A stretch of DNA of 64,000 bases from Clostridiales bacterium FE2011 (GCA_017569305.1 CP069418.1:1302001-1366000); one strand, 5' to 3'. Shown: positions 16,157 to 24,726, counted from the first letter of the stretch. Numbers and translations are program-made. Notes: generated by a model not told the origin, from the sequence alone.

Positions 16157-17132
16157 ATTTCAGGAGCTCGTTGACCAGAACCTTTCCGGGCTCGTATGGG
16201 ACGAGCGGAAGCGCCAAAGGGTGCTTCATGCTCTCAACGAGGAGGAAAAGCCTGTGAAGAAGTTTTCCACTACATTTATTCTGATCGCCGCGATTGTCTG
16301 CCTGAGCGTAACCGCACTGGCCGCCGGACTGATCTTTTCCCCTAAATATGATGCGGTTCGCATCTCCAATCAGGCTATGGAAGACCAGTATGGTATCACC
16401 CCGGATTTGCTCAGTCTGTTCTGGCGTGACGTAAAAGAGAACGAAGACGGAACAACCACCGTTGTTTACAGCACTACCAATGATGTTGGACCCGTATCCA
16501 GAATCGGTGAATATACTGTGATGGTCGATGGACCCAAAGCAACGGTAAGCTGGTCCAATGAAGGCAAAGATACTTCCGGCGGTCTGTCCGCCGAAGCCTA
16601 TGGCCCCGATCAGCTGCATATAATCTCCTATGATTATGGAAATGCAATGCAGCAGCTCATGGAACTGGGAATCATCCCCAGCCCTGATTACTCACCCAAT
16701 CCCCGCCTGGCAGACGGACAGATTGACGATGAGGAGTGGACAGAAGAGGACCAGGCGGAATGGGAACATGCCTTGGCAGAAGTGGAAGAAGATGAAAAGC
16801 AGCGCCTTGCGGAAATTGCAGAAGCTGAAAGCCGTGGGAAGATCACAGTGGAACAGGCCGCGGATGTCGGAAAAGAAGCCATCATCCAGGAATATACGCT
16901 GACAAAAGAACAGGCCGACAAGCTTGAATATCAACCGGATATGATTTATGCGTCATATGAGAATGATGAACCGCTGATCAATCTCTGTTACTGCCTGTGG
17001 CAGAAAGAGGGTGCCACTTTCTCTGGGGATAATTTTACGGAGAAAGATGGTCAGTATTGGGTAACGATTAATCTGTTAACGGGAGTTATTGAAGACCTGG
17101 TTTATGACTCCGGTCTGGCTGGCAATGGCTGA
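16143..17132 (+). CDS. Membrane partner of ECF module 3 with PepSY-like C-terminus
   Basis: 329 aa: cytoplasmic 1-40 (with VLHALNEEEKPVKK), a membrane helix at about 42-64 and an extracellular remainder. A Glu-rich, probably helical stretch at about 196-240 leads into a region with KITVEQAADVGKEAI and, near the end, WVTINLLTGVIEDLVY, which resembles PepSY-type domains. A putative anti-sigma by context; the N-terminal part resembles the module 1 partner. AAAGGAG lies 10 bases before the ATG within the sigma gene. A terminator follows. Confidence 0.75.
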   Translation: MKNNEFQELVDQNLSGLVWDERKRQRVLHALNEEEKPVKKFSTTFILIAAIVCLSVTALAAGLIFSPKYDAVRISNQAMEDQYGITPDLLSLFWRDVKENEDGTTTVVYSTTNDVGPVSRIGEYTVMVDGPKATVSWSNEGKDTSGGLSAEAYGPDQLHIISYDYGNAMQQLMELGIIPSPDYSPNPRLADGQIDDEEWTEEDQAEWEHALAEVEEDEKQRLAEIAEAESRGKITVEQAADVGKEAIIQEYTLTKEQADKLEYQPDMIYASYENDEPLINLCYCLWQKEGATFSGDNFTEKDGQYWVTINLLTGVIEDLVYDSGLAGNG

Positions 17133-17148
17133 TCCTTCCGTTCAACCG

Positions 17149-17187
17149 AAAAGGCCTTCATGTTTTACCAACATGAGGGCCTTTTCA
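17149..17187 (+). terminator. Terminator of ECF module 3
   Basis: AAAAGGCCTTCATGTT / AACATGAGGGCCTTTT hairpin (16 bp with one G-T pair, 5-base loop) followed by a short T run that is part of the stem. AT-rich 7-base-like repeats (TTCATTC) occupy 17191-17218. Confidence 0.85.
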
Positions 17188-17220
17188 GTATTCATTCTTC
17201 ATTTTACATTCTTCATTTGA

Positions 17221-17319
17221 GCAGCTGTCCAAATCTATGATTTGGGTAACAGCTGCCATGCTACAGCTGTCAAAGTTCCGGAGACACTGTCGAACGGAAC
17301 TTTGTTAACAGCGATCGCA
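17221..17319. repeat. Two-domain structured element, copy B
   Basis: GCAGCTGT, inner hairpin CCAAATC-TAT-GATTTGG, GTA, ACAGCTGC; joint CATGCTACAG; CTGT, inner hairpin CAAAGTTCC/GGAACTTTG, TTA, ACAG; end CGATCGCA. The last 15 bases overlap the 3' end of the methyltransferase gene and supply its stop codon. Confidence 0.8.
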
Positions 17320-17910
17320 ATTCATTGCTTTAAGCACCCAGAATCCCGCTGATTTATCCAGCTTCTCCACACTGTCATACAATGTCTGCAGGTACTTCAT
17401 ACAGCTTTCCGCGCCCTGCTGTTTCCTGATCACCAGATACAGCGCGCCGCCGGGGTTCAGGCTCTTCGCCGCGTCCGCGAACATCTTGTAGATCACCTGT
17501 TTCCCTGCCCGGATCGGCGGGTTGGTCACCACTGCGTCAAAGGTCTGCCCTTCCACGGCCGCCATACCGTCGCTTTCAATACAGGTAACCTCAACCCGGT
17601 TCCGCTTCGCGTTCTCTCGGCTCAGGTCCAGCGCCCTCGTGTTCACGTCCGCCATGGTCACCCGGGTTTCCGGCCATTTTCGCGCAATCGAAATCCCGAT
17701 CACGCCCCAGCCGCAGCCCAGGTCCAGGACATCACCCTTCATTTCTTCCGGCAGCGCCTCCAGCAGCAGCCGCGTACCGGTATCCACTTCTCCCTTGGAG
17801 AATACTCCCGCATCCGTCTGGAAGCTCAGCGGAATCCCCCGGTAGGTATACTCACACCCTACCGGTCTCGATTCGCTCTGCGGCACCCGGGTATAATAAT
17901 GATCGTTCAT
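17305..17910 (-). CDS. Class I SAM-dependent methyltransferase, RsmC/YbxB-like
   Basis: About 201 aa. Probable small-subunit rRNA guanine-N2 methyltransferase of the RsmC type. Motif I is LDLGCGWGVIGISIA near residue 60 and the catalytic motif IV is TNPPIRAGK near 125, the string typical of this family. A longer frame opens upstream, but the ATG at 17910 overlaps the stop of the pseudouridine synthase gene (ATGA) and has GGGGGA just upstream. Two rRNA modification enzymes thus share an operon. The last codons (encoding NCDRC and the stop) lie inside repeat element B. Confidence 0.85.
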   Translation of the reverse strand: MNDHYYTRVPQSESRPVGCEYTYRGIPLSFQTDAGVFSKGEVDTGTRLLLEALPEEMKGDVLDLGCGWGVIGISIARKWPETRVTMADVNTRALDLSRENAKRNRVEVTCIESDGMAAVEGQTFDAVVTNPPIRAGKQVIYKMFADAAKSLNPGGALYLVIRKQQGAESCMKYLQTLYDSVEKLDKSAGFWVLKAMNCDRC

Positions 17911-18629
17911 ACTTCCCCCATGCCTGCGGCCTGCCGCAGGGCTTTCAGCTCCTCGTCTGTCAGTTCCCGCCATTGTCCTTCCGCCAGTTCCGGATCCAGT
18001 TCCAGCGGACCGAAAGCACAGCGGTGCAGTTCCAGCACTTCATGCCCCACCGCGGAGAACATCCGTTTCACCTGGTGGAACTTTCCTTCGGAGATAATCA
18101 CCTCCGCCACGGACGGTCTCAGGATCGTCAGCTTCGCGGGCTGGGCGGTGAAATCTCCCAGATCCATCCCGGAAGCAAAGGTTTCAATATCCTTCTCTTC
18201 CAGTTCGCCTTCCACCAGCGCCCTGTAGCGCTTGTCCACATGGCGTCCCGGGCTCAGCAGCCGGTGGTTCAGTTCCCCGTCGCAGGTCAGCACCAGCAGT
18301 CCGGTAGTGTCCTTGTCCAGCCTGCCCACCGGCATGCATCCAATGCTCCGGTACACCGGCGGCAGCAGGTCCATCACCGTAGGCTGCTTGGCGTCCCGCG
18401 CCGCGGTCAGCAGCCCGGCAGGCTTGTGCAGCATCACATGGCGGACGACCCGTCCGTCCAGTGCTTTGCCGTTCAGCGTCAGGCTGTCCTGTTCCGTCTC
18501 AAAAGAAAGGGCGGGATCCCGGATGACCCGCCCATTCACCGCGGCCTGTCCGCCGCGGATCCATTGTTTAACCTCACTGCGGCTGCCGACGGAAAGCGTA
18601 GCCAGCCAGCGGTCCAGCCTCATTTTCAT
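17907..18629 (-). CDS. rsuA: RsuA-family rRNA pseudouridine synthase
   Basis: 240 aa. Converts a uridine of small-subunit rRNA to pseudouridine (RsuA modifies U516 in E. coli; the exact target here is inferred). An N-terminal S4 RNA-binding domain (MRLDRWLATL...GGQAAVNGRV, 3-50) is followed by the catalytic domain with GRLDKDTTGLLVLTCDG near 102, whose Asp is the nucleophile. KFHQVKRMF near 195 is also conserved. It starts 10 bases after the preceding membrane-protein gene and overlaps the methyltransferase gene by 4 bases. RluB/E/F subfamilies cannot be fully excluded. Confidence 0.88.
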   Translation of the reverse strand: MKMRLDRWLATLSVGSRSEVKQWIRGGQAAVNGRVIRDPALSFETEQDSLTLNGKALDGRVVRHVMLHKPAGLLTAARDAKQPTVMDLLPPVYRSIGCMPVGRLDKDTTGLLVLTCDGELNHRLLSPGRHVDKRYRALVEGELEEKDIETFASGMDLGDFTAQPAKLTILRPSVAEVIISEGKFHQVKRMFSAVGHEVLELHRCAFGPLELDPELAEGQWRELTDEELKALRQAAGMGEV

Positions 18630-18639
18630 GATACCGGTA

Positions 18640-19461
18640 TTACTCCTTCTCCAGTCCGTTCACAAACGCCGCGGGAATCAGGGAACGCAGCGGCAGCAGC
18701 GGAATAGTCAGTACTCCGCCCACAGCCAGGATAATCAGGGACACCTTGGTGGAGGGCAGGCTGACCGTCTTCATCACCAGACCGTTCAGGTCCTGCAGCA
18801 CCGGCAGGTAGCGGATGATCACCGCAACAATCGCAATAATGATCGGCAGCAAGGTAATCAGTGAGCACAGCCAGCACAGGACGATCTTCCCGTGATGGCC
18901 GCGCAGCATCTTCGGATTGTTCCGGATAAACGCGTGCCGGTCTCCGCTGTGGAAAGCGCAGCCAAAGGCCACCAGGAGTACCGCGCCGACAAAAATGGCA
19001 ATCAGGTACAGAACGCCGGTCATCAGTTCCCCGCCGCCGAAGTCCTTAATCCCCCGCAGCAGGGTAAACCCGTCCATATCCCCGGAATAATGAATCTTGG
19101 CGATCACCAGGCAGGCAATCAGCGGCACGCTCCAGAACAACAGCATCAGCATCCGCTTCAGTCCGTATGCCAGCTTCTTTCCATATTCGGAGGGATCAAT
19201 CAGCCGGATGCTGAACAAGCTCCCACCTCTCAGGGCATCCCGCATGGCTGAGGCCGCGTTCACCCGTCCCCAGAAAACCAGCAGCATCCAGAACGGAACA
19301 GCCAGCAGGGCAAACACCATCAGGCTGCTGTCCGTCAGGAACAGCAGCGGCGTCAGGGCCGCCAGGGTAATGCAGGCCTCCACGATCAGGAATTTGACCG
19401 TGTTTCCGAAATGCTCCTTGTATGCCCGAAACGCGTCTTTCAACGCTGCGGAAATCGTCAT
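18640..19461 (-). CDS. Polytopic membrane protein of unknown function
   Basis: 273 aa with about six hydrophobic segments (about 24-42, 44-64, 103-123, 148-170, 195-217 and 238-255). No family is recognised. The N-terminal MTISAALKDAFRAYKEHF is an amphipathic start seen in several uncharacterised Clostridial membrane proteins. It is the first gene of a three-gene unit with the pseudouridine synthase and the methyltransferase (10-base and -4-base spacing). The co-transcription does not reveal its role. Confidence 0.75.
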   Translation of the reverse strand: MTISAALKDAFRAYKEHFGNTVKFLIVEACITLAALTPLLFLTDSSLMVFALLAVPFWMLLVFWGRVNAASAMRDALRGGSLFSIRLIDPSEYGKKLAYGLKRMLMLLFWSVPLIACLVIAKIHYSGDMDGFTLLRGIKDFGGGELMTGVLYLIAIFVGAVLLVAFGCAFHSGDRHAFIRNNPKMLRGHHGKIVLCWLCSLITLLPIIIAIVAVIIRYLPVLQDLNGLVMKTVSLPSTKVSLIILAVGGVLTIPLLPLRSLIPAAFVNGLEKE

Positions 19462-19523
19462 TCAGGTGATCCCTCCTGTCTGTCTTTTCCCGTGTATTAT
19501 ACCGGTTTTGCGGTTTCATTGCA

Positions 19524-19561
19524 ATGAAAACAGGATGCACCGTATATGCGGTGCATCCTGT
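19524..19561 (-). terminator. Terminator of the small secreted-protein gene
   Basis: On the minus strand the stem ACAGGATGCACCG/CGGTGCATCCTGT (13 bp, 6-base loop) is followed by TTTTCATT. Confidence 0.85.
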
Positions 19562-19590
19562 CATAATCAGGTATATGGGATTTGCCTTGC

Positions 19591-20100
19591 TCAGCAGCCC
19601 TGGATGGAGCTCAGGATGATGCCGACCATCTGAGCAAATCCTTCGTTGGACACAGGACCACAGGCCACTTCCAGGATATAACCCATCTCGGTGGTGAAGG
19701 CCACGACGCCGGTGTCCTTATCCTTGATCGCGTAGCTCAGGGCGGGCAGGCCGTTCACGGTACCGGCTTCGATGTCGGAAACTTCGCTGTCTTCCTTCAG
19801 CTGAGCTTCATATTCTTCCAGGCTCATACCTTCCATATTCACGTACTGAACAGCAACAGCAGCACTCTGGTCTTCGGTCATGTAGTAGCCGATGTAGCCG
19901 CTTTCACGGTCTTCATCGCTCAGTTCAACGGCCTGCAGCACTTCGGGGATCCAGATTTTCACGCTGATTTCATCAAAGGTCTTGAATTCACCGGCGATCT
20001 GGGAAGCAGCTTCTTCCACGGAAGCCCAGGTCAGCTCATTCGCGAACGCGACAGAGCACAGCATGCAGAGTGCCAGGATCAGTACAACCAGCTTTTTCAT
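19591..20100 (-). CDS. Small secreted protein, divergent from the LytTR regulator
   Basis: 169 aa with a class I signal peptide (MKKLVVLILALCMLCSVAFA, cut before NE). The mature part is about 149 residues, acidic, with alternating hydrophobic residues that suggest a small mixed alpha/beta domain; a Cys lies at the very C-terminus. No family is recognised. GAGGAAAAC precedes the ATG. Its promoter shares a 177-base divergent region with the LytTR/GHKL pair and abuts the TGGGACGAGTGG repeats, so it is a likely target of that regulator. It is monocistronic, with its own terminator. Confidence 0.75.
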   Translation of the reverse strand: MKKLVVLILALCMLCSVAFANELTWASVEEAASQIAGEFKTFDEISVKIWIPEVLQAVELSDEDRESGYIGYYMTEDQSAAVAVQYVNMEGMSLEEYEAQLKEDSEVSDIEAGTVNGLPALSYAIKDKDTGVVAFTTEMGYILEVACGPVSNEGFAQMVGIILSSIQGC

Positions 20101-20168
20101 TTTGTTTTCCTCTTTCCTTCGGGACCTCGTCCCTTTTTTCGAGCCTTACAGCTCACACAACGGCAAAA

Positions 20169-20197
20169 ATCATACAAAAATCGCTTTCTGAAATCAA
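20169..20197 (-). promoter_or_regulatory. Promoter of the small secreted-protein gene
   Basis: Minus strand TTGATT (20192-20197) and TATGAT (20169-20174), spaced by 17 bases. Confidence 0.7.
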
Positions 20198-20203
20198 TAA
20201 AAA

Positions 20204-20241
20204 TGGGACGAGTGGCAAAAATCTGGGACGAGTGGTATACT
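20204..20241 (+). promoter_or_regulatory. 12-bp direct repeats: candidate LytTR binding site, with -10 box
   Basis: TGGGACGAGTGG occurs at 20204-20215 and 20224-20235, centre to centre 20 bases, about two helical turns. LytTR regulators bind paired direct repeats at such spacing. The second copy abuts TATACT (20236-20241), a -10 box with no good -35 box, as expected for an activated promoter. A related GGGACGAGG lies at about 20125-20133 on the minus strand. Confidence 0.65.
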
Positions 20242-20277
20242 GTCTCCCGTGTGTTTATCGGAGAAGGAGGAAACGGA

Positions 20278-21030
20278 ATGCACATTGCGCTCACAGATGA
20301 CAGGCCGGATGCCCTGGCAAAACTGTCGGAAACCCTGAATGAATACGCCGACAGGAACGGTCTTCATTTTGACCTGCATACATATTCCGGCGGTGAGGAG
20401 CTTCTGGAAGCTCTCTCCTCACAGCATTTTTCTCTTATCTTCCTGGACGTCTACATGAATGGAATCTCAGGGATTGAAACCGCCGCCAGAATCCGCGAAA
20501 TAGACGAGGAGGTCTGCCTGGTTTTCCTGACCACCAGCAATGAGCATCAGGCCGAGGCCATCCACTGGCACGTCTATGACTATATCAACAAGGACGAAGG
20601 ACCTGAGGCCGTTTTCCGGGTCATGGACCGTCTGCTTCGCGGACATATCCGTGATACGTTCCCGACCCTCCGGTTTACCGCCGGCAAAACGGAAATCAGT
20701 CTCCCCTACAGTGACCTGGTCTGTCTTACGGCGGACCGGAACTACCTGGTTATTCACAGCCGCCAGAAAAAAGAATACCGTACCCGGATGACGCTTTCTT
20801 CCGTCTGGTCCAAGCTGGAGCAGGATGGCCGCTTCCTCCAGGTCCTCCGCGGAGTCATCGTCAATATGGACTATATCACTGATATTGCCGACAACACCTG
20901 CTGCCTGCAGGGAGATCTCCGACTTCCCGTCAGCGTCCGGAACCGCGCCACAATTGAGCAGCTCTGGACCGACTATACTTTTTCCAGGATTCGCCGTGAA
21001 AGCATGGCGGAAGGAGGAATCCGCCCGTGA
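20278..21030 (+). CDS. LytTR-family response regulator
   Basis: About 250 aa. Receiver domain (1-125) with the acidic pair DD near residue 7-8, the phospho-acceptor in LIFLDVYMNG (Asp near 60) and the conserved Thr/Lys region; the LytTR DNA-binding domain (about 140-240) carries YSDLVCLTADRNYLVIHS and LQVLRGVIVNMDYI, typical of the AgrA/LytR fold. A much longer open frame exists upstream, but the ATG at 20278 has GGAGAAGGAGG in front and starts exactly at the receiver fold. It overlaps the kinase gene by 4 bases (GTGA). Confidence 0.92.
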   Translation: MHIALTDDRPDALAKLSETLNEYADRNGLHFDLHTYSGGEELLEALSSQHFSLIFLDVYMNGISGIETAARIREIDEEVCLVFLTTSNEHQAEAIHWHVYDYINKDEGPEAVFRVMDRLLRGHIRDTFPTLRFTAGKTEISLPYSDLVCLTADRNYLVIHSRQKKEYRTRMTLSSVWSKLEQDGRFLQVLRGVIVNMDYITDIADNTCCLQGDLRLPVSVRNRATIEQLWTDYTFSRIRRESMAEGGIRP

Positions 21031-22334
21031 TTGCAGCCCTGCTCTCCTTTGTCATGGTACTCCCGGCCCAGGTTCTGTGCCTCCTGCCTATGCGCCATCA
21101 GCTGAAGCCCGGCCAGAAGAAAACCGTCGCCATCCTGGCAGTACTGAACGCGTTCCTTCTTCCCATGGCCGCCTTCGTCACGATCCAGTTCTCGCTGGAT
21201 ATCAACTATGTTCTTTTTCCGATGCTGCTGGTCTTTTTTGTGGTCTATCAGCATATCCTGAAGTGTCCTATCAGCAAGACCCTGGCTGTATTCCTGTCTG
21301 TTTCCGCCCTGATGGCCATTCTCTGCAATCTCACCTGTGCCATCGAGGCCTCTTTCGATCCTGCCTCCGGCGCCAATACCCTCAGCCTGAAGTCGGCCCT
21401 GATCCAATTGGGTGTCAACACTGTCGCCTTGGGGATCCTTTTCTTCCCGTTCTTCCGTCACGGCAGCCGGCTCATCGACGAACTGAAACTGGAAAAGATC
21501 TGGTATATGACTCTGCCCTTTTCCGGTGTCATGATCATCTGCAATTTGTTCATCCGTCCACTGAAATATGAGACCCTTTTTGTCAACAACGTTTTTCGTT
21601 CTTTCCTGTTTTCCATTTTTACCTTCCTTATCCTGTGGAATATGCTCTGTGTCATCTATTACCAGATCGTCATGGGCGCCCTGAATGCTTCCCGTACCCG
21701 GGAGCGGATGAGAATGCTGGAAATGCAGGAAAGTCAGTTCGAGTCCCAGCAGCAGTACATGGAATCCTTCGCCCGCACCCGCCATGACTTCCGCCAGAAT
21801 ATCCTGACGATGAAGAACCTTTATCACGAAGGAAACTATGAACAGCTGGGCCAGTATATTGATGAATATTATGACGCGCTTCCCATTCCGGAAACCCGCC
21901 ATTACTGTTCAAACCGTGCTCTCAATGCCCTGCTGAACTATTATGCGGGCAAGGCAAAGGAAAATGCTATCCCGATTTCCTTCCGCATTGATATCCCGCA
22001 GAAGACTTCCGTCTCGGATGTGGACCTGTGCACCATCATCGGCAACATCCTGGAGAATGCCGTCGCGGCCTCCCTGGAGATTCCCGCCGAAAAACGCAGC
22101 CTGCTGCTTTCCGGCCTGGTACAGAATAACCGGCTGTATATCGTGGCCACCAATTCCTTCAACGGCTTGGTCAAAGAGCGTAACGGCAAATATCTGTCCC
22201 GCCGCCATAGCGGCAGCGGCATCGGTCTGAAGTCCATCCGGACCTCCGCCGAGAAATATCACGGCAAAGCGGAGTTCTCCCATGACGGCTGTGAATTCCA
22301 CAGCGACGTCATGCTCCTTCTCCAGCCGGCATAA
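21027..22334 (+). CDS. GHKL sensor histidine kinase (AgrC/LytS-like)
   Basis: 435 aa with a GTG start overlapping the regulator stop. Six to seven membrane segments occupy residues 1-220, with no extracellular sensor domain of note. A coiled linker leads to the phospho-acceptor box RHDFRQNI (His near 253). The ATPase part has NILENAVAAS (N-box, near 340) and HSGSGIGLKSI (G-box, near 398). The architecture matches kinases that pair with LytTR regulators and often sense peptides or membrane-active compounds; the signal here is unknown and no precursor peptide gene was found. Confidence 0.9.
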   Translation: MIAALLSFVMVLPAQVLCLLPMRHQLKPGQKKTVAILAVLNAFLLPMAAFVTIQFSLDINYVLFPMLLVFFVVYQHILKCPISKTLAVFLSVSALMAILCNLTCAIEASFDPASGANTLSLKSALIQLGVNTVALGILFFPFFRHGSRLIDELKLEKIWYMTLPFSGVMIICNLFIRPLKYETLFVNNVFRSFLFSIFTFLILWNMLCVIYYQIVMGALNASRTRERMRMLEMQESQFESQQQYMESFARTRHDFRQNILTMKNLYHEGNYEQLGQYIDEYYDALPIPETRHYCSNRALNALLNYYAGKAKENAIPISFRIDIPQKTSVSDVDLCTIIGNILENAVAASLEIPAEKRSLLLSGLVQNNRLYIVATNSFNGLVKERNGKYLSRRHSGSGIGLKSIRTSAEKYHGKAEFSHDGCEFHSDVMLLLQPA

Positions 22335-22344
22335 TCTACTGAAT

Positions 22345-22383
22345 AAAAAACACGGACAGGAAATTCTCCCGTCCGTGTTTTTT
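22345..22383 (+). terminator. Terminator after the histidine kinase gene
   Basis: AAAAAACACGGAC / GTCCGTGTTTTTT stem with a 13-base loop; A and T runs on both sides allow bidirectional use. Confidence 0.9.
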
Positions 22384-22402
22384 ATTTGCTTAAAGTATCC
22401 AT

Positions 22403-22496
22403 CACATTCGACGAAGTCGAATATTTCATGTGGCGAAGCCACATTTCACACGGCGAAGCCGTATTTCACATGAGCCTTCAGGCTCATATTTCATTT
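22403..22496. repeat. Array of four unrelated hairpins joined by ATTTCAY linkers (second locus)
   Basis: ATTCGAC-GAA-GTCGAAT, GTGGC-GAA-GCCAC, ACGGC-GAA-GCCGT and ATGAGCC-TTCA-GGCTCAT, each followed by ATTTCAT or ATTTCAC. Same architecture as 2549-2646, with entirely different stems. It again sits between convergent gene ends after a terminator. Confidence 0.85.
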
Positions 22497-22516
22497 AACC
22501 CTTAAACGTCTCCGCA

Positions 22517-24445
22517 TTAAGCATTGGATCTGATGTAGTTGATCAGTCCGCCGGAGAGGATCATGCCCTTCTGGCGCTCGGTCAGCGGCATCTTCACGGC
22601 GTAGGTCTCGCCCTTGGTCTCGTTCTTCAGCACCAGGGTTTCCTCGCCCGCTTCGATCTTTTCCCGGACGCCCGGCAGGCTCAGGGTATCGCCCTGGTCG
22701 ATCCGGTCATAGTCCTTCTCGTCCGCGAAGGTCAGGGGCAGGATGCCGTTGTTGATCAGGTTCGCCTGGTGAATGCGGGCAAAGCTCTTGGCCGCCACGG
22801 CACGGATGCCCAGGTACAGCGGTACCAGTGCGGCGTGCTCACGGCTGGAGCCCTGGCCGTAGTTGGCGCCGGCTACCAGAATACCGCCCTTTTCTTCCTT
22901 GGCCCGTGCCGGGAAGGTTTCGTCCACAGGAGTCAGGCAGAAATCAGCCAGGTGCGGAATGTTGCTGCGGAAGGGCAGCAGTTTCGCGTTGCTGGGCATG
23001 ATATGGTCTGTGGTGATGTTGTCTTCCATCTTCAGCAAGACCTTGCCGCTGACGTCATTCTCCAGGTCGTGTCCCAGCGGGAAGGGCTTGATGTTCGGGC
23101 CGCGAACCACGTCCACAGTATCCTCCTGGCCTTCCGCCACCGGCGGGATCACCAGGTTGTCGTTTACTTCAAACTGCTTCGGCTGTTCCACCGTCAGGTC
23201 CAGGTCCAGCGTCCGGGGATCGGTCAGCACGCCGGTCAGGGCGGTTACCGCCGCGGTTTCGCAGCTGGTCAGGTAGATGCCCGCGGAGGCAGTCCCGCTG
23301 CGGGCGTAGAAGTTCCGGTTGTTGGTCCGCACGGAGACCGCGTTGGTCTTCGGGCTCTGACCCATGCCGATGCAGGGGCCGCAGGCGCTCTCCAGGATCC
23401 GGGCACCGGCACCGAGCATATCCGCCAGCGCGCCGTTGCGGGCCAGCATGGTCAGCACCTGTTTGGATCCGGGTCCGATCACCAGGCTCACGTCCGGATG
23501 CACGGTCTTGCCCTTCAGGATCCGGGCCACCCGCATCATATCCTGATAGCTGGAGTTGGTGCAGCTGCCGATGAACACCTGGTCCACCTTGATCGGTCCG
23601 ATGTTCTTCACGGTGTCCACGTTGTCCGGCATATGGGGCTGAGCCACCAGGGGCTCCAGGGTATTCAGGTCGATATCCACGATATCATCATATTCAGCAT
23701 CCGCGTCCGCAGCCAGTTCCCGGAAATCCGCTTCCCGGCCCTGGGCCTTCAGGAAGGCGCGGGTCACTTCGTCACTGGGGAATACGGAGGTGGTGGCGCC
23801 CAGCTCCGCGCCCATGTTCGCGATGGTGGCGCGTTCCGGTACCGTCAGGGTCTTCACACCCTCGCCGATGTATTCCATTACCTTGCCCACGCCGCCCTTC
23901 ACGGTCAGCCGGCGGAGCACCTCCAGGATGATATCCTTGGCGGCCACACCGTAGGGCAGGCTGCCGCTCAGGCGGATACCGACCACCTTCGGGTAGGTCA
24001 GGTAGTAGGCGCCGCCGCCCATGGCCACCGCCACGTCCAGGCCGCCCGCGCCGATGGCCAGCATGCCGATGCCGCCGCCGGTGGGGGTGTGGCTGTCGCT
24101 GCCCAGCAGGGTCAGTCCCGGTACGCCGAAGCGTTCCAGGTGCACCTGGTGGCAGATGCCGTTGCCGGGCTTGGAGCAGAAGATGCCGTGCTTCTTTGTT
24201 ACGCTCTGGATGTACTGGTGGTCATCCGCGTTTTCAAAGCCGGTCTGCAGGGTATTGTGGTCAATATAGGCTACGCTCTTCATGGTTCTGACCCGGCCGA
24301 TACCCATAGCCTCAAACTGCAGGTAAGCCATGGTTCCCGTGGAGTCCTGCGTCAGGGTCTGGTCAATCCGGATGGAGACCTCTTCGCCTGCCGCGGGTTT
24401 TCCGCTAACCAGGTGGGCATTCAGAATCTTCTGAGTTAAATTCAT
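22517..24445 (-). CDS. acn: Aconitate hydratase
   Basis: About 642 aa, the compact aconitase form with large and small domains in one chain. Interconverts citrate and isocitrate with a [4Fe-4S] cluster. The cluster cysteines are in GSCTNSS and ACGPCIGMG. LLGSDSHTPTGGG and the C-terminal swivel domain (SGKVLLKMEDNITTDHIMPS, ILVAGANYGQGSSREHAAL) are characteristic. The open frame reaches 24529, but the ATG at 24445 has GGAGG 6 bases upstream and begins MNLTQKIL, as the family does. A homoaconitase cannot be excluded. It is divergent from the alanyl-tRNA synthetase gene and no other TCA genes are nearby. Confidence 0.92.
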   Translation of the reverse strand: MNLTQKILNAHLVSGKPAAGEEVSIRIDQTLTQDSTGTMAYLQFEAMGIGRVRTMKSVAYIDHNTLQTGFENADDHQYIQSVTKKHGIFCSKPGNGICHQVHLERFGVPGLTLLGSDSHTPTGGGIGMLAIGAGGLDVAVAMGGGAYYLTYPKVVGIRLSGSLPYGVAAKDIILEVLRRLTVKGGVGKVMEYIGEGVKTLTVPERATIANMGAELGATTSVFPSDEVTRAFLKAQGREADFRELAADADAEYDDIVDIDLNTLEPLVAQPHMPDNVDTVKNIGPIKVDQVFIGSCTNSSYQDMMRVARILKGKTVHPDVSLVIGPGSKQVLTMLARNGALADMLGAGARILESACGPCIGMGQSPKTNAVSVRTNNRNFYARSGTASAGIYLTSCETAAVTALTGVLTDPRTLDLDLTVEQPKQFEVNDNLVIPPVAEGQEDTVDVVRGPNIKPFPLGHDLENDVSGKVLLKMEDNITTDHIMPSNAKLLPFRSNIPHLADFCLTPVDETFPARAKEEKGGILVAGANYGQGSSREHAALVPLYLGIRAVAAKSFARIHQANLINNGILPLTFADEKDYDRIDQGDTLSLPGVREKIEAGEETLVLKNETKGETYAVKMPLTERQKGMILSGGLINYIRSNA

Positions 24446-24595
24446 ACCATTCCTCCGAAAAAAATAACCAGCCACGGCGCTCTGCCGGAGATGCGGCTGA
24501 GCTCTCCGCAACTGTGTTGTTGTTACCATACCATTATCTGCCAGAAACGGTGAAAGTCAACGGATTGAGCACGAAAGAACACAGGAAAAGCAGCC

Positions 24596-24624
24596 TTGCA
24601 AACCGATCCCCTGTTTGCTATAAT
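24596..24624 (+). promoter_or_regulatory. alaS promoter
   Basis: TTGCAA (24596-24601) and a perfect TATAAT (24619-24624), spaced by 17. It leaves a leader of about 95 bases in which I see no T-box signature. Confidence 0.85.
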
Positions 24625-24726
24625 ATTGAAGTTATCGCGCACGTCACGGCGCTCATGCCCGGAAAGGCTGCAGCCCGTGTGGGAAAACGGTTGTATTCTT
24701 CATCACCAAAAGGAGAGTTGGGAGTT

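Noticed and set aside
19582..20277. N-terminal extension of the LytTR regulator
   Set aside because: It runs antisense through the secreted-protein gene and the promoter region. The ATG at 20278 has a strong ribosome site and matches the receiver fold.
24625..24720. Possible T-box riboswitch upstream of alaS
   Set aside because: The leader is under 100 bases, with no TGGNACC antiterminator sequence and no terminator.
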